From: Sycon ciliatum
Taxonomy: Eukaryota; Porifera; Calcarea; Leucosolenida; Sycettidae
Direction: 5' to 3'
Assembly (NCBI RefSeq): GCF_964019385.1
Contig: NC_088643.1
Location: 939,855-1,003,854, forward strand
DNA: 64,000 bases
Shown here: positions 34,001-45,225 of the stretch, in pieces
Layout: each line of letters opens with the position of its first letter
Numbering within the stretch: position 1 is the first letter of the stretch
Notes under the pieces: model-generated
What the model was told of the DNA's origin: nothing
Database searches by the model: none
Seen by the model: the letters and a program-made list of their open reading frames with translations, nothing else
Made by a program: the position numbers and the translations under genes

Positions 34001-35160
34001 CATGACTGTATTATTATGTGAAGAGAAGCCAGGCGTCAAAAATACTCTTGCCTTATTCTTTGGTGAAATAGTTATAACAAATTGTCTTACTAAACAACAG
34101 TGAGCATAGAAGCAACCTGGATGCACCCAATAATATGGCATCCGGGAACAGCAAGTGTTGCACGAGGATCCCAAGAACACGTCAAGTTCCATGCTACCCG
34201 CCGCCATCAAAAGAACGAAGGATAACTGTGCTAGCCTAGTTCATATTCAATGTAACGCTAACGGTACGGGATATAGGAGCCTGTTGGGAAGGCGTGGGTG
34301 AGCTGTAAAATCTTGTACGGTTCGCACAGCACAACATACATGCAGCAGTTATTGTGACGGTTAACGTCGATGGACGAGAGTCATAAAGCACAGTCCATGG
34401 GGGTTGACGTTTCTGGGCTTCCTTTCCGAAAGGAAAGTTTTATTTCTTCTCAAAAAAGCAGAATCATGCTGATTATACCAGTCTGTTATGAAGACAAGGA
34501 AGCAGCCATGGACGTTGTGCCATACTAAAGGAACGACAGGTAAAAGATAAAGCACCTCATCTGAAAACTCAAGGACTATCCATAAATACAGCAAATGATT
34601 ATCCTAGCCTGGTAATGTCCAACTCCGTCATGTGAGCCATTCGGTGAGTTATCATGGGAAGCATAATGTTCGAAATGCTGAAATTTGAACAGTTGCAGTT
34701 GTGTTCGTCGCCACACAATGCCATCGCCAGTTCACATTTAACCCAGCAGCTTTTATACATGTATGTAGAGAGCGAAAGTACACGTACTACGAATCGGGAA
34801 AGAGCGTGGAAGGCGAAAGGTCAAAAGGGGTTACTTTGGCCGAAAAGTACTTCTAGGTAGGGGATCCAGGGATAATGCCGGCATGCAACCTTATGCATTG
34901 TTCCAAGAGTACATGTTTATGTACTCTTGATTGTACCGGTACATGACGTTGTGATTGTGTAGACCCGGAAAACCTTTACGGCTGTAGCACTAATGCTACA
35001 TAATAATAGATAAACTTGTTTGATGCTGTCAAACCAACAACATAAGTACACGTGTTTATTTACATGTACCTGACTACATTGCTACATCAAGACGTCATCA
35101 AGTGGTGTGCTTGACTGACCGAAGAGTGCTCACTACCCATGTAGGGCAGAGGCTTATAAT
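31100..35160. other. Gene-poor stretch
   Basis: No gene or element recognised except a small inverted repeat at 32688-32833 (TAGTAAAG...ACCAAGAAACT and its complement). That repeat encloses one unit of the sequence that is expanded as a 27-bp minisatellite at 48996. Several ORFs of 60-120 codons have no recognisable domain. AT-rich GCATATT motifs recur around 31880-32350. Confidence 0.4.
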
Positions 35161-35165
35161 GTTGT

Positions 35166-35199
35166 CTGATGATCGTAGTAATACGTGAAACTCAGAGTC
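35166..35199 (+). ncRNA. Degenerate hammerhead-like motif
   Basis: CTGATGA, U, stem II CGT/ACG, U, GAAAC, stem III AC/GT with loop TCAGA, triplet GTC. Compared with 8427-8459 the stem II pair changes from C-G to U-A and both keep the U-U mismatch. Stem I is weak. Confidence 0.4.
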
Positions 35200-35284
35200 G
35201 TGAAAAAGCTTCTAATCTCTCTTGTGTACATCAAGACGTTGTGTAGCAATGTGGTGAAGTAAATGTATACCAGCCAAGTATGTA

Positions 35285-35662
35285 CAGTTGTGGCAAGTGA
35301 AATCCGACACTTGGCATAAGGGACTGCACCATGCAGTCTGCAGCCCCTGCAGCCCTGCATACGCACAGTACATGTGTTACATACAACTTTATCTGTCTGA
35401 TGACAAAACTCGTACTCATCACAGTCAAGGTTCAAAAGGTGCTGGCAAAAATGAATGGGGATTGGACGGGGCTCTGTTTACATACATGTACTCCTTATGT
35501 GTGCCATATTTGTGAACTGTGTGTATCTACGCTGTGACCTTTCGATCTGTTTGTGATGCATACGGCTCTACAGTACAAATTAGGTGCAGTGCATTACATC
35601 ATTGATGTCCATTTGTGGCTCTGTCACCTATGGCAAGTGTCGGATTTCACTTGCCACAACTG
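35285..35662. mobile_element. MITE with TA target duplication
   Basis: TA at 35283-35284 and 35663-35664. Inverted ends of about 31 bp start CAGTTGTGGCAAGTG and finish CACTTGCCACAACTG. CAG ends plus TA fit the Tc1/mariner-pogo group. The 378-bp interior is non-coding. Confidence 0.85.
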
Positions 35663-35664
35663 TA

Positions 35665-36706
35665 CTTCCTCCGTTAACAAAAACTTCGTGATGGATTTTT
35701 GATGGGGCTGTTTTGCACACAAACTGCCATAAAATGAGTCGCAATCACTTTCTCGGTCTTCCCTGGCATGCCATGAAAGAGATACTTCAGAAGTACGATG
35801 AAGGAAAGCGACCTTTCACGACAAGCCCAGCGGAATCGATTGTTGCGCTGTGGCAACATAATATGTGATGACAGTCATGGCGAGTGAAACTGAAATAACA
35901 CTTCTCCGAGGGGATAATGGACAGGATGCGCACAACGAAACTTCGTAGCACAGTAGGGACATTTTTAACGCAAAAAGCTAACGAATATTAGTAAACGGTG
36001 AGGTTGCGCGCACGACAGTGTCAACACATGAGCTTTTTCGTATTGGGTCGACGCAGCGGCCGCGCGGGTGCGAAGAATCAAGACAGGAAGTGGTAAATTA
36101 TCAGTGTTTTAGCACTCCACCTAACGAAAAACATTTTCGTAGATCTGCTCTGTTTCGGTCGCATTTGGACGGTTCTTCGTAGCAACTTTCGTTACTCGAA
36201 CCCGGACAGTCAAAATCTTACGAATTTTCGTTGTTCTCAAAAGCGCTGCTTGGCCTCTCTACTTGAGAACGGTTTTATTCACAACACCATGAAGGAAGAG
36301 TCAAAGCAAAAAGACAACCCAATTTCGGAAATAAATAGAACACTCAATACTCACTACGAACTTAGACTCAATACTCAATACTCAATTGAAACAATAGAAC
36401 GCAAAAGCTTCACAAGAAAGGGTTACCTATTAAAAATGCCCACCAGCATGCAAAGGCGAACAGTCACGCCTCTGCCCGTGTCAGCAGTGTCAGCAGAGCC
36501 GGCGGCAATACGCTGCAAAGGGGCTCCTGACTTTGCGCCTCTCTACTACTACTTACTAGTACTAGTAGTAGTCAGCCTCTTTTACCGGCAAAATAAACAC
36601 AATGAATATTTTTTCCCAAGTGTTCCAAAAACTTCAACTCAAAGTTCTAGAAAAAAAAAAAGAAAGAAAAAACACGCTAAAAAACAAAACAGCATAATAA
36701 TGTACA
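35665..36706. other. Gene-free stretch
   Basis: One ORF of 157 codons (36250-36723) ends in Lys-rich low complexity and shows no domain. Nothing else seen. Confidence 0.45.
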
Positions 36707-36708
36707 TA

Positions 36709-37331
36709 CCGTATTATCTCTAATACAGTAAGTATCGTTTATAAAGTGACCGGATATAATGATATACCGGTTATAGTGATGTATCGAAGTTCTAGTACAT
36801 GTACAGTCTGTACTCGTACTGCACTGCCATGCACTGCTCTGTGTCATGCACCGGTACACAGTCCGCGGAGCATGCATGCACTTTCAGCATGCTTTTTCCA
36901 GCGTGTACGCATCATTTCATGTGCAGTCATGTGCCATGTGTCGGTCAAACATGCAAATCGGCTATAGTGATGCACCGGATATAGTGATACATTTTCGAAA
37001 ATCAAAGGGGCACGTTATATCCGATATTTACTGTATAAGCACGGTCCTTTATTTTTTCAATGTACCTCCGCCCCGTGCTATTATTGGAGACGTTCCTTTA
37101 TTGGAGACTGTTCCATTATTATTTCAACCTCATTTCAGAGGCATGTTGCCATGCCAAATTCATGTATGACGCACACATTTCAGGGTTTTTTTCGCCGGTA
37201 CAGATAATGAATTTACACAGTGTGCTTATAATGGAGACTGAGCACTTTATTTTTTGAATGCCGCCCCAAGGTGTTCTATTATTGGAGACGTGCTATTATT
37301 GGAGACTGTGCTTATATTAGAGATAATACGG
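36709..37331. mobile_element. MITE with CCGTATTATC ends, TA target
   Basis: TA (36707-36708 and 37332-37333) flanks inverted ends CCGTATTATCTCTAATA and TATTAGAGATAATACGG. The interior has repeated CGGATATA-TGAT and TATTATTGGAGAC units. 623 bp, non-coding. Confidence 0.8.
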
Positions 37332-37412
37332 TACCTACTTATGTAAACAGCAGCAAGTTCAACTTCAAGTCAATATTCCAGTCACTGTTAATCTTGTTAC
37401 CGCTCGTGCACG

Positions 37413-37859
37413 CTAAGCCGGTACCCGGGCCTCTACCACTGCCAGCGCAGCAGAGGTATCATCCACAGCCAAGGCAGACTGGCTAGAGAGCCTTCTGCAC
37501 CCTCGGAGGCACATGATGCAGGACCGCAAGAGGGAAAAAGTGATCCTGCACCTGATGAAAGCCATCACATGAGAGTACTGCTCCCCTCTTTTCGCCGCCA
37601 ACAGAGAGGCCACTCGTTTGTAGAGGGCCGTTGATGCCTTGCCCATGCCTCCACTCGCAGACATCACAGCCGGAACAAAAGTGGCATGCTCCACTTGTCT
37701 CACTCTCTCTTCGTAGTGCCTTCGTTTCTCTCTTTCATGTCGATGATACACAGTGGTACGTGGTGCAGACTGATTTGAGCGTGCATAAGGATTAAAAACC
37801 CGGACATCAATACTAGTACTAGTAGTAGTACTTCTCGAACGCTGACAAAGCCTCGCCAC
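37413..37859 (-). pseudogene. C-terminal nuclease-like domain of an RT element
   Basis: The open frame contains DVRVFNPYARSN, EKRRHYEERVRQVEHATF, SYSHVM-like QYSHVMAFIRCRITFSLLR and CLRGCRRL. The same order (F-D/N-x-R, K+R-x-Y, F-x-P, LA..LA, YS-x-VM-x-W/F-I/V-R, LRGSRRRL) occurs in the C-terminal part of the 40.6-46.9 kb element. D-x-R-x-x-x-P/A resembles a PD-(D/E)XK-type core, which is inference. The fragment stands alone; its upstream RT is replaced by LINE sequence, so it is a relic. Confidence 0.6.
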
Positions 37860-37879
37860 ACTTGCGTAAATATACTAGT

Positions 37880-38559
37880 AACTGTCCCTTCACGTGGTGA
37901 CTTGCTGAAATAGGCAGCCTGGCAAGTATTGCAGAGTGGTCACTGATATCCAAATGTATAGTCTCGCAACCACCCTGGATCGGGGTGGTCGACAGGAATA
38001 GATCCAGTAGTGTGGCAGTACTGCTGATCACTCGGGTAGGAGATGTGACGTGGTTGCGAAGGTTGAACTGGTTAAGTACATGATGCAAAGAAGTCACAGC
38101 ATGGGCATCATTAAAGTTTAAGTTGAAGTCTCCTACTAGCACAGTTGTGGTCTGCGGTCCACTGCAGGCAGTCTCTAGGTTTGGCTCCAGCCCATCGCAG
38201 TAGCCCACAGATTCACTAGGTGGTCGATAGCAGCAACCCAGTAAGACCGTCTCATTGCCTGGTCGACCTGGGGCCAGAACCTCCAGCCACAGCATCTCCA
38301 GCTCACACTCCAGATCACCTCTTCGACGGACTTGCAGGGACGTATGACAGTAGAAGGCAACACCGCCTCCTTGCATGCCTTCCCGATCTTTGCGGAACAC
38401 ATTGAAATGAGGAATGTTTACTTCTCCGTCTGTTGCATCGGCTGACAGCCAAGTTTCCGCAACGCCTAGGATGTGTACTCCACGGGTTGAGATAAAGTCT
38501 TCAATTTCTGCTACTTTTCTCCTAAGGCTACAGACATTTAAGAAAGCTACACTGGACAT
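37880..38559 (-). pseudogene. LINE APE endonuclease fragment
   Basis: About 225 residues: FLNVCSLRRK at the N-terminus, AETWL, GGGVAFYCH, LLGCCYRPP, LVGDFN, LLDLFLSTTP and DISDHSAIL. Clearly related to residues 1-225 of the 16.5-19.4 kb ORF2 but a different family or old copy. The RT is absent; the frame runs into unrelated sequence beyond about 37880. It starts with an ATG next to an RT remnant from another LINE. Confidence 0.85.
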
Positions 38560-38561
38560 GA

Positions 38562-38660
38562 TTTATGTTGGATTTCAAGTTTGTTCACAAGATGCTGACT
38601 TAGACTACACCAAGACTGACATGCGTACTGGAAAATAGGTAATAGATACGAGCGATAAAA
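38562..38660 (-). pseudogene. LINE RT C-terminal remnant
   Basis: The minus frame reads FYRSYLLPIFQYACQSW followed by VNKLEIQHK. Y-x-x-x-L-x-P-x-x-x-Y-x-x-x-x-W and the L-E-x-x-x-K block are standard just after the RT thumb of LINE ORF2 proteins. About 33 codons; it abuts the endonuclease fragment. Confidence 0.5.
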
Positions 38661-38723
38661 CATAGAACGGCATGTGTTTGCCAGATGAGAACGATGAGGA
38701 TATAAACATAACTTCGTCACATA

Positions 38724-38850
38724 AGCAAGTACCACTAGAAGTACTGTAGCCGCCATGGTGGCTGCCAAAGCGCGTATCCGAGAAATTGAGTTGTTTCGGT
38801 CGGTTGCTCTCTTGGCTTTAGAATTTTCATGCTACAAGTAGGTGCTATGG
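38724..38850. repeat. Dispersed repeat shared with 57850-57985
   Basis: GCAAGTACCACTAGAAGTA through GCTACAAGTAGGTGCTATG matches 57852-57980 with a few changes. Class unknown. Confidence 0.7.
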
Positions 38851-39785
38851 AGTTAGTCTCTTCATCTCTCCTTTATCTCTTTCCTATGAAATTTTTCCCA
38901 CGGATTCTCACTCTGTAGAAAATTGTGTTCTGTTGCCCGCACACGAGGCCTCATGCTCAAAAAAATTATAAAACAAATCTTTCGTCGGTTGTTCTCCTTC
39001 GACTACCGTAGCTGTAATGTACAAATTATTTGTACTTTGATCTCTGGGTACTCATGATGGCATCAGCAGAGAGGGAATATTGGGGACCTTTAGCACCACG
39101 TTACAACGTAGGCCTTTTGACGTACTTGATCACGTCGATCGGCGTGCGCAATACGTGTTTTGCATACTTGGCTAGCCTTTAGGGAGACGTGATTATGGAT
39201 CGACGTCGTTGCCACAGGAACAGAGCAGAATGGCGCGCGTGATTTCAAAGTTCCTCGCGGGAAATGTGGATGAAAAGACTTTTTTCAGTACTGTACTTCG
39301 AAAATTAGTCCGAGTCACCAGCAAATGAGTTCTATTTCGAAGTGTACGGATGGTTACCGGCTTCCATTTGGCGTGGTATATAGTTGCCGAATTCAGGAAT
39401 ACAGTGTTCCAGGCCGGCGAGCCACAAGAGAAGGGCTTTTCGCTCGACGCTGCCAATACTTCTTTCAACAAATTGATGACTGTCCTCCTTGGCTCCAAAA
39501 CGAAATTTCTGGCACACAGCCTTAGTCTGCGTGTCCTCGGCAGCCATACCGAAACACAAAACAAAGATAGCAAATTTTATAATAGCTATAAAGAGAACAA
39601 ATTCTGCTGTCATCGCCACACTATAACAAAGTCATGAAGGTTTACCAAAATCGATTTTCTTGTCACAATCATCAGTGGAAAGCCGTGACTGAAGAATAAC
39701 CATGCCAAATCAATAATTTATATACATTCAATAATGTGTTACGAGAACAAAACAAAGTGCTAAAATAGAATGAGCACGGTACGCT

Positions 39786-39884
39786 AGTCAGTTGAAAGTA
39801 CTTGAGGCTGTTTGTATTCGTTTGCATAAGCCTGATCTTTGTAAGCAGAAGAAACATGTAGTTGCGTTAAGATTGTTTTCGTAG
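39786..39884 (+). pseudogene. PLE GIY-YIG endonuclease C-terminus
   Basis: Reads SQLKVLEAVCIRLHKPDLC then KQKKHVVALRLFS and TAG at 39882-39884. Thirty-two codons almost identical to the end of the PLE-2 frame (27.7-27.8 kb). Synonymous third-position differences indicate past selection on the protein. Confidence 0.75.
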
Positions 39885-40082
39885 GTGCACAGCATGATTG
39901 TTTGTCTCACTACACAGTTCTAGCGTTGCAATTAGTTCCTCACCCCTGTTGCACTTAGCTCTCACTTTACTTCTATTGTCTCACCTTCCCTCATTCTATT
40001 TTAGCACTTTGTTTTGTTCTCGTAACACATTATTGAATGTATATAAATTATTGATTTGGCATGGTTATTCTTCAGTCACGGC

Positions 40083-40122
40083 TTTCCACTGATGATTGTG
40101 ACAAGAAAATCGATTTTGGTAA
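40083..40122 (+). ncRNA. Type I hammerhead (PLE-3 right arm)
   Basis: Stem I TTTCCA/TGGTAA (5 of 6 pairs), CTGATGA 40089-40095, stem II TTG/CAA with TGA loop (perfect), GAA 40105-40107, stem III AA/TT with TCGA loop, triplet TTT. Compared with PLE-2, stem I changes TTC/GAA to CCA/TGG-type pairs and stem II GCG/CAC to TTG/CAA, preserving structure. The mirror copy is at 39642-39681 on minus. Confidence 0.75.
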
Positions 40123-40601
40123 ACCTTCATGACTTTGTTGTAGTGTGGCGATGACAGCAGAATTTGTTCTCTTTATAGCTATTATAAAATTGTTGTCTCC
40201 GCGTCGATTATTTACATAAAGATAGCAAAGAATAAAATTACGCCTCTCGATCGATCGTACCTCGTCGGTTGAATAACAAAAACTACAACATCAAAACATC
40301 GATGTTTTTTTAACTCTTGCCCTCTTGGTGCAAGGGCAAAGGAAAATTCCTACGTCCTGTCACAACGTACAAAAGGCCTTTTCTACGTCGAAAACGTTGC
40401 CTGATGAACGTACATCCTACGTCGCGACGTGACCCCGAACCCGGACAAGGCCCTACGTCAGGCTTACGTCGTAAACAACGTGGTGCTAAAGGTCCCTAAT
40501 ATTATTACCAGTGACGTGTAGTTTGAATTTTTGAAGCTCTGATCAAATACCTTGTGTTGCCCGACCGTAGTGCTCTGCGATGCGCAAATAATTCGACAGG
40601 T

Positions 40602-41420
40602 ATGGAAAGTAGTAGTTCTAAGGACCTTCGTCCAGACAAAGGACGCCGGTGCTGCACATGCTCTGGAAATAAGGTCTGCATGACTAACTGTTCCTGCCGC
40701 GAAGAGGGCCGCCATTGCATCAAATGCACACCGGGCAACAGCAAGAAGTGTTCGAACAGAGCAACCACCGATACCGTACCTAGCCCCGAACCCATACCTA
40801 ACCGCGTAGTAGGCACACATGCACAGGCCCAGGCGTCTCCGCTTCCGCACTTGCCACCCTCAGGCGGCGACGACAACCCAACACTATCAGGGACGATCGC
40901 TCGCGACGCCCAGCTTCTGGCCTCACTGGCTGACAGTCAGGATGATATCGCCAACGTAAGCTCCCACGACGAGGTTGAAGAGCTCGAGGATCTGGTATAG
41001 ATGAAATTTCTGGAAGCATTCGGTGCACCACTGGTGAACATAGAAGCAGAAATCGGCCCTCAACCCGAGATACATGTATTGTGGCAGCGAACTGTCCCCC
41101 TTCGCGGAAAGCAGTACGCTCTGCCAGATGGCAATGTTGTTACCCGTTTCATCAATATCCTTGCAGAGGAAATTGAACTGGCCACTAACAAGCGGCAGCC
41201 CTCCGAGCGTGAGTTCATCTTTCCTGCGTTGATGCTGCAGAGAGACAAGATGATTCGGAAAGCTAAGGACATCCGGCCGCTTCTTTCACGCCGCATGGAT
41301 ATGTGGGAAGCTGGCCAGCTAAGTGAATTAGTGCGTGAAGCAGAGTGCTGCGATCAGCGCCTACGCTCCGCACTGAGCCCCATGACGCAAGACAGGACCG
41401 CTTGGCAAGACTGTTCTTGA
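40602..41420 (+). pseudogene. RT element: Cys-rich N-terminal part
   Basis: From the ATG at 40602 the frame encodes a Cys-rich motif, CCTCSGNKVCMTNCSC and GRHCIKCTPGNSKKC, like a CXC/CRC-type zinc-binding domain, then acidic sequence. A TAG at 40998-41000 interrupts the frame and it continues with VWQ-like HVLWQRTVPLRGKQYALPDG, ILQRDKM-like MLQRDKMIRKAKDIRPLLSRR and VREAECCDQRL. It then breaks near 41405, where the frame shifts to VLEALEEKHPTQKP. Together with the RT and C-terminal parts this is one large polyprotein of an RT element found in several animal groups. Pseudogenised by the stop and shift. Confidence 0.65.
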
Positions 41421-41424
41421 AGCA

Positions 41425-42950
41425 CTGGAGGAAAAACATCCTACCCAAAAGCCAGTCAACCAGAACTCGTTCATCCCATGCGACGATCTCCCGGCATTGG
41501 AGAGGGTGGACATCACGGGAGCTCACATTGAACATGTTGCCAAACGGCTCTTCGGCAGTGCAGGACCATGTGGGACCGACTCTGATCACTGGCGTGCATT
41601 CCTGCTGCGCTTCGGAAATGCCAGCACTCGTCTGCGAGAAGCAGTTACCGCTTCAACTCGGAGGCACGCCAACGAAGTTGTGCCGTGGTCTGACATCAGA
41701 GCCTTTCTCGCACGCCGTGGTATTGCGCTGGACAAGCAACCCGGTGTCCGTCCTATCGGCATCGGCGAGTGTCGCCAGCGCATTGAGGCAAAGGCAATGG
41801 CCCTTGCAACCGGCCAGGATGTGCAGGAGACCTGCGGTGCAGACCAGCTATGTTCTGGGGCCAAGGCTGGTTTTGAAGCTGCTGTTCACTCCATGTCCCA
41901 GCTATTCAATCAGGACGAGACTGAAGGTCTTTTACTGTTGGACGCGGCAAACGCGTTCAACTCCATCAGTCGGCCAGCAGCTCTCTGGAACTGCAGGGTT
42001 TTGTGGCCGCGCTGTTCAAGGTTCCTCTTCAACTGCTATCGGGGCTTCCCAATGGTAGTTCTGAAAGACCCGAATGGCGCTGGCACCCATACCATCCTCA
42101 GCCGCGAAGGAACAACCAAAGGCTGCCCATTAGCCATGCTCATGTATGCTATCGGCATACAGCCCCTCATCGAGCGTCTCAAGGCTCCAAGTCATCACAT
42201 CCAGAATTGGTACGCAGACGAATCGTCGTGCCTCGGGAGGTTGCTGCGAATCAAGGAGTGGTTCCTCTCCCTCCTTGAGCAGGGTCCAGCGTTTGGGTAC
42301 TTCGCCGAGCCCTCGAAATCCATCGTGATCGTCAAGCCCCATCATGTGGAAGCCGCCAAGACAATCTTCGGCAATCTAAACGTGCAAGTCACCACCTCCG
42401 GTGGCTTCCTGGGTAGCTACATTGGTGATCCAGAGGGAGTCTCTTCCTTTGTCCGTAGCAGAGTGAGTGATTGGGTCGATGGTGTCAACTGTCTTGCCAA
42501 GGCAGCAAAGGCGTACCCGCAGTCGGCACACTCCGCGTTTACGAGATCCCTCTCGTGCGAGTGGACCTACCTCCAGCGTGTGTTGGAAGGCAGCGAGACC
42601 GAGTATACTCCCCTAAGGGACACTATCCGGCACGTATTCGCCCCCAGCTTGCTAGGTCGTGAGGTGCTTGACGTTGAGCAAGACCTGTTGGCCCTTCCAG
42701 CCGAAGTGGGAGGTCTCGGCCTGGCCAATCCCGTTACGTCAGCCCCTGATGCTCATGCCACTTCGAAGCGCGCCACTGAGATTCTGCAGGCTGCCATTTG
42801 CACTGGTGCACCGGTCGACATGGCTCACCACATCAGCCAGTGCCGTCAAGTGACCAGCGAGGTCAGCCGTGCTCGAGACCTGCAGATGACGGAAAGTAGT
42901 AAAGTCCTCCGAGCTGCGCTTCCGCGTCGCCAACAGCGGACCCTCAACCG
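41425..42950 (+). pseudogene. Reverse transcriptase domain of unusual RT element
   Basis: The frame holds the RT signatures PGVRPIGIGECRQRIEAKAM, LLLLDAANAFNSI, REGTTKGCPLAMLMYAIG and NWYADESSCLG, then KSIVIVK and GGFLGSYIGD. PIGIGE-x-x-R-R replaces the usual YRPISLL, which separates it from the APE-type LINEs in the window. The catalytic Y-A-D-D box is Y-A-D-E (42211-42222), so the second Asp is lost and the enzyme would be dead. The domain stops at about 42950 at a nested LINE insertion and resumes at about 46165. Family name not certain; R2/restriction-like-nuclease class is my best guess. Confidence 0.8.
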
Positions 42951-43113
42951 CATTTTTATTTTTTTATTTTATGAAAGTGCACATGTCTACATATAGAATG
43001 GAAGAGAAAAACAACAACAACATCAAGAGAACATAGGGAACTATAATGGGCGTGTAGGTGCTATTGAGCTGTGTCGGTGAGGTGAAGTGCGCTCCCCCGA
43101 CCAATGGTCTCGG
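42951..43113 (-). mobile_element. LINE 3' UTR and A-rich tail (nested)
   Basis: On minus it ends ATAAAATAAAAAAATAAAAA at 42951 and carries the 17-nt signature at 43097-43113 (CCGACC-AAT-GGTCTCGG). Likely the far end of the minus LINE whose last codons lie at 46006-46160, the two parts being separated by the plus-strand LINE. Confidence 0.6.
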
Positions 43114-45225
43114 GATCAAGGCGCACATCACGCACATGGGGGAAAGCTGCGACAACATCACCAAGAGGATCCTCGAAGGAATGGCACAATTCATACCCAA
43201 CAGAGTTATCTCATCGCGCCCCTCCGACGAACCTTGGTGGACACCGGAGTGTACAGCTCTAGTCAACACCAAGCGACAGATGTGGCACCAGATGCGCTCA
43301 AATCCCGACAGTGCTGATAAGAAAGCACACTACCGCACAGCTGCAGCCTCTGCACGCAGTACTATCCAGCGAAACAGAGAACGGCATATTACCATGCTCC
43401 GGCAGAAACTCACCACTGGTAGCCTTCGGGACAAGGAATGGTGGTCCACAAGCGTGCGGGTGGCAAAGGCCGCAGCGCTGATATACCAACACTCCGATCT
43501 GCTGATGGAACTGAGTACACAACCAGTCAGGAGAAGGCCAAGAGCCTTGGTCAGTACTTCGCCGATAAGTGCAGCCTCGGCCCACAGGACTTCAATGAGG
43601 AATCTGAATTCCCCTTTGTCCAGCCTCGCTCCCAAAGCCGTCTCCTAAGTATTCGCTTCCGCCCTGCTGAGGTCCGTAAACTGCTGAGGGCCCTTGATCC
43701 TTCGAAAGCGTCAGGCCCTGTTGCAGTTCCGGGCAGAGTCCTCAAAGCCAACGCTGAGCACCTTGCAGTGCCACTATGCTTGCTCTTCCGCCAGTGCATG
43801 ACGTCGGGGACACAACCACAGTCTTGGAAAGTGGCAAGTGTCGTCCCAGTCCATAAGAAACGGTCAAAGTCAGCCCCATTGAACTATCGGCCCATTTCCC
43901 TCCTGTCGCTCATCTCCAAGACAATGGAAGCAGTTGTTAACCGTGCTGTCACCAACTTTCTCGAACGAAATAATATACTCTCAAACCACCAGTTCGGTTT
44001 TCGTCGAGGGTTAGGACCTGCTGATCTCCTAACAGGACTACACCACCAATGGAGCAAGATAGCAGCTGCTGGCGGTGCTGTACGTATTGTTGCCCTCGAC
44101 ATTGCGGGGGCCTTCGATAAAGTCTCCCACGCAGGTGTCCTTCACAAGGCAAAGGCTTACGGAGTGTCCGGGAACCTCCTCAAGTGGCTCCACAGCTACC
44201 TGGCGGATAGACGAATCCAGGCCGTTGTGAGTGGACAAACCTCACCTAAATTCCGAATCAGCTCAGGTGTACCACAAGGGAGCATACTGGGCCCCACTCT
44301 GTTCCTCCTATATGTCAATGACATGGAGGACCACCTCCCAGCCACAACCCAGCTCGCCATATATGCAGATGACACCACGCTTTATCAGTGCATCCCATCC
44401 CTGACCGCTCTCCCAGTTGGCCTAGCGCAGCTCCAGACTGCTGTGGATGCCTTAGCTGGATGGGGCCAGAGCTGGAAGATCGCATTCGAGCCGACAAAGT
44501 CGCAAGTCTTGACAATTTCGCATCACCGTCAACCCTGGCCGATTCCTCCAGCCACTTTCAATGGGGTGGCCATAGAGGAAGTGGAGGAGCTGAAGTTGCT
44601 CGGAGTGCTCTTTGATCGGAGCCTCTCCTTTCGCTCCCACATTCGACAGGTTGCAGTCCGTGGTCACCAACGTCTTGGCTTCATGAGGAAGGCCCTGCCC
44701 ATTCTCGACAGCAAGGCCAAGTACGCAGTGTATCGCGGCTTCGTACGCCCAGTACTTGAGTACTGCCCGCTTTCATGGTTGGGTGCGTCCCAGTCTACCC
44801 TGAACCAGCTGGACCGGGTACAGCACCGAGCCCTAAAGCTCATCGGCCCAGGGTCATACCTCCCAAGCCTCACTGTTCGGCGTCAAGTCGCAGCACTCAC
44901 ATTCCTGTACAAGCTGCATTGGATCGACGGTCCCCCAATCCTGACCACCATGACACCACCGAGGGCAGTTGCAAACCAGCACCGGCGCTCCACTCGCCAC
45001 CAGCAAAAGAACCAGCACCAGCACCAACTAGCACCGACACTGCCCGCCGGAGCCCGTAATAGTGCTCTCCGATCATTCCCCCATGCCACGATCCAAGACT
45101 GGAATCGTCTCCCATCTGCCCTGCTACGCAACCTTCCCACACAGAAGGGAATGCAGGCATTCAAGGAAGGCGCCTACAAGTCGCTCCGCAGCCGAGACTG
45201 GCGTTCAGCCACAGATGCCCTCTGA
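43114..45225 (+). pseudogene. 5'-truncated LINE ORF2 (RT), frameshifted
   Basis: Begins in the linker between endonuclease and RT (WWTPECTALVNTKR, KEWWST) and shifts frame near 43446 (to KRAGGKGRSADIP). It continues through NYRPISLLSLISKTMEAVV, IVALDIAGAFDKVSH, GVPQGSILGPTLFLLYVND, YADD (44362-44373), QVLTISHHRQPWPIPP and a full C-terminus ending SATDAL, TGA at 45223-45225. Closely related to the LINEs at 59-62 kb and 62.8-64 kb. Catalytic residues are intact, but the frameshift and missing endonuclease make it inactive. It inserted into the 3' region of a minus-strand LINE. Confidence 0.9.

Larger units (their letters stand above)
39572..40190 (+). mobile_element. Penelope-like element remnant with inverted arms (PLE-3)
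   Basis: Arms 39572-39773 and 39993-40190 are inverted copies (about 200 bp). Between them lies the last third of a GIY-YIG endonuclease frame and a short 3' UTR. Same layout as PLE-2, but arm sequences are diverged, so it is another family member. Hammerheads are in both arms (40083-40122 plus and 39642-39681 minus). Confidence 0.8.
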
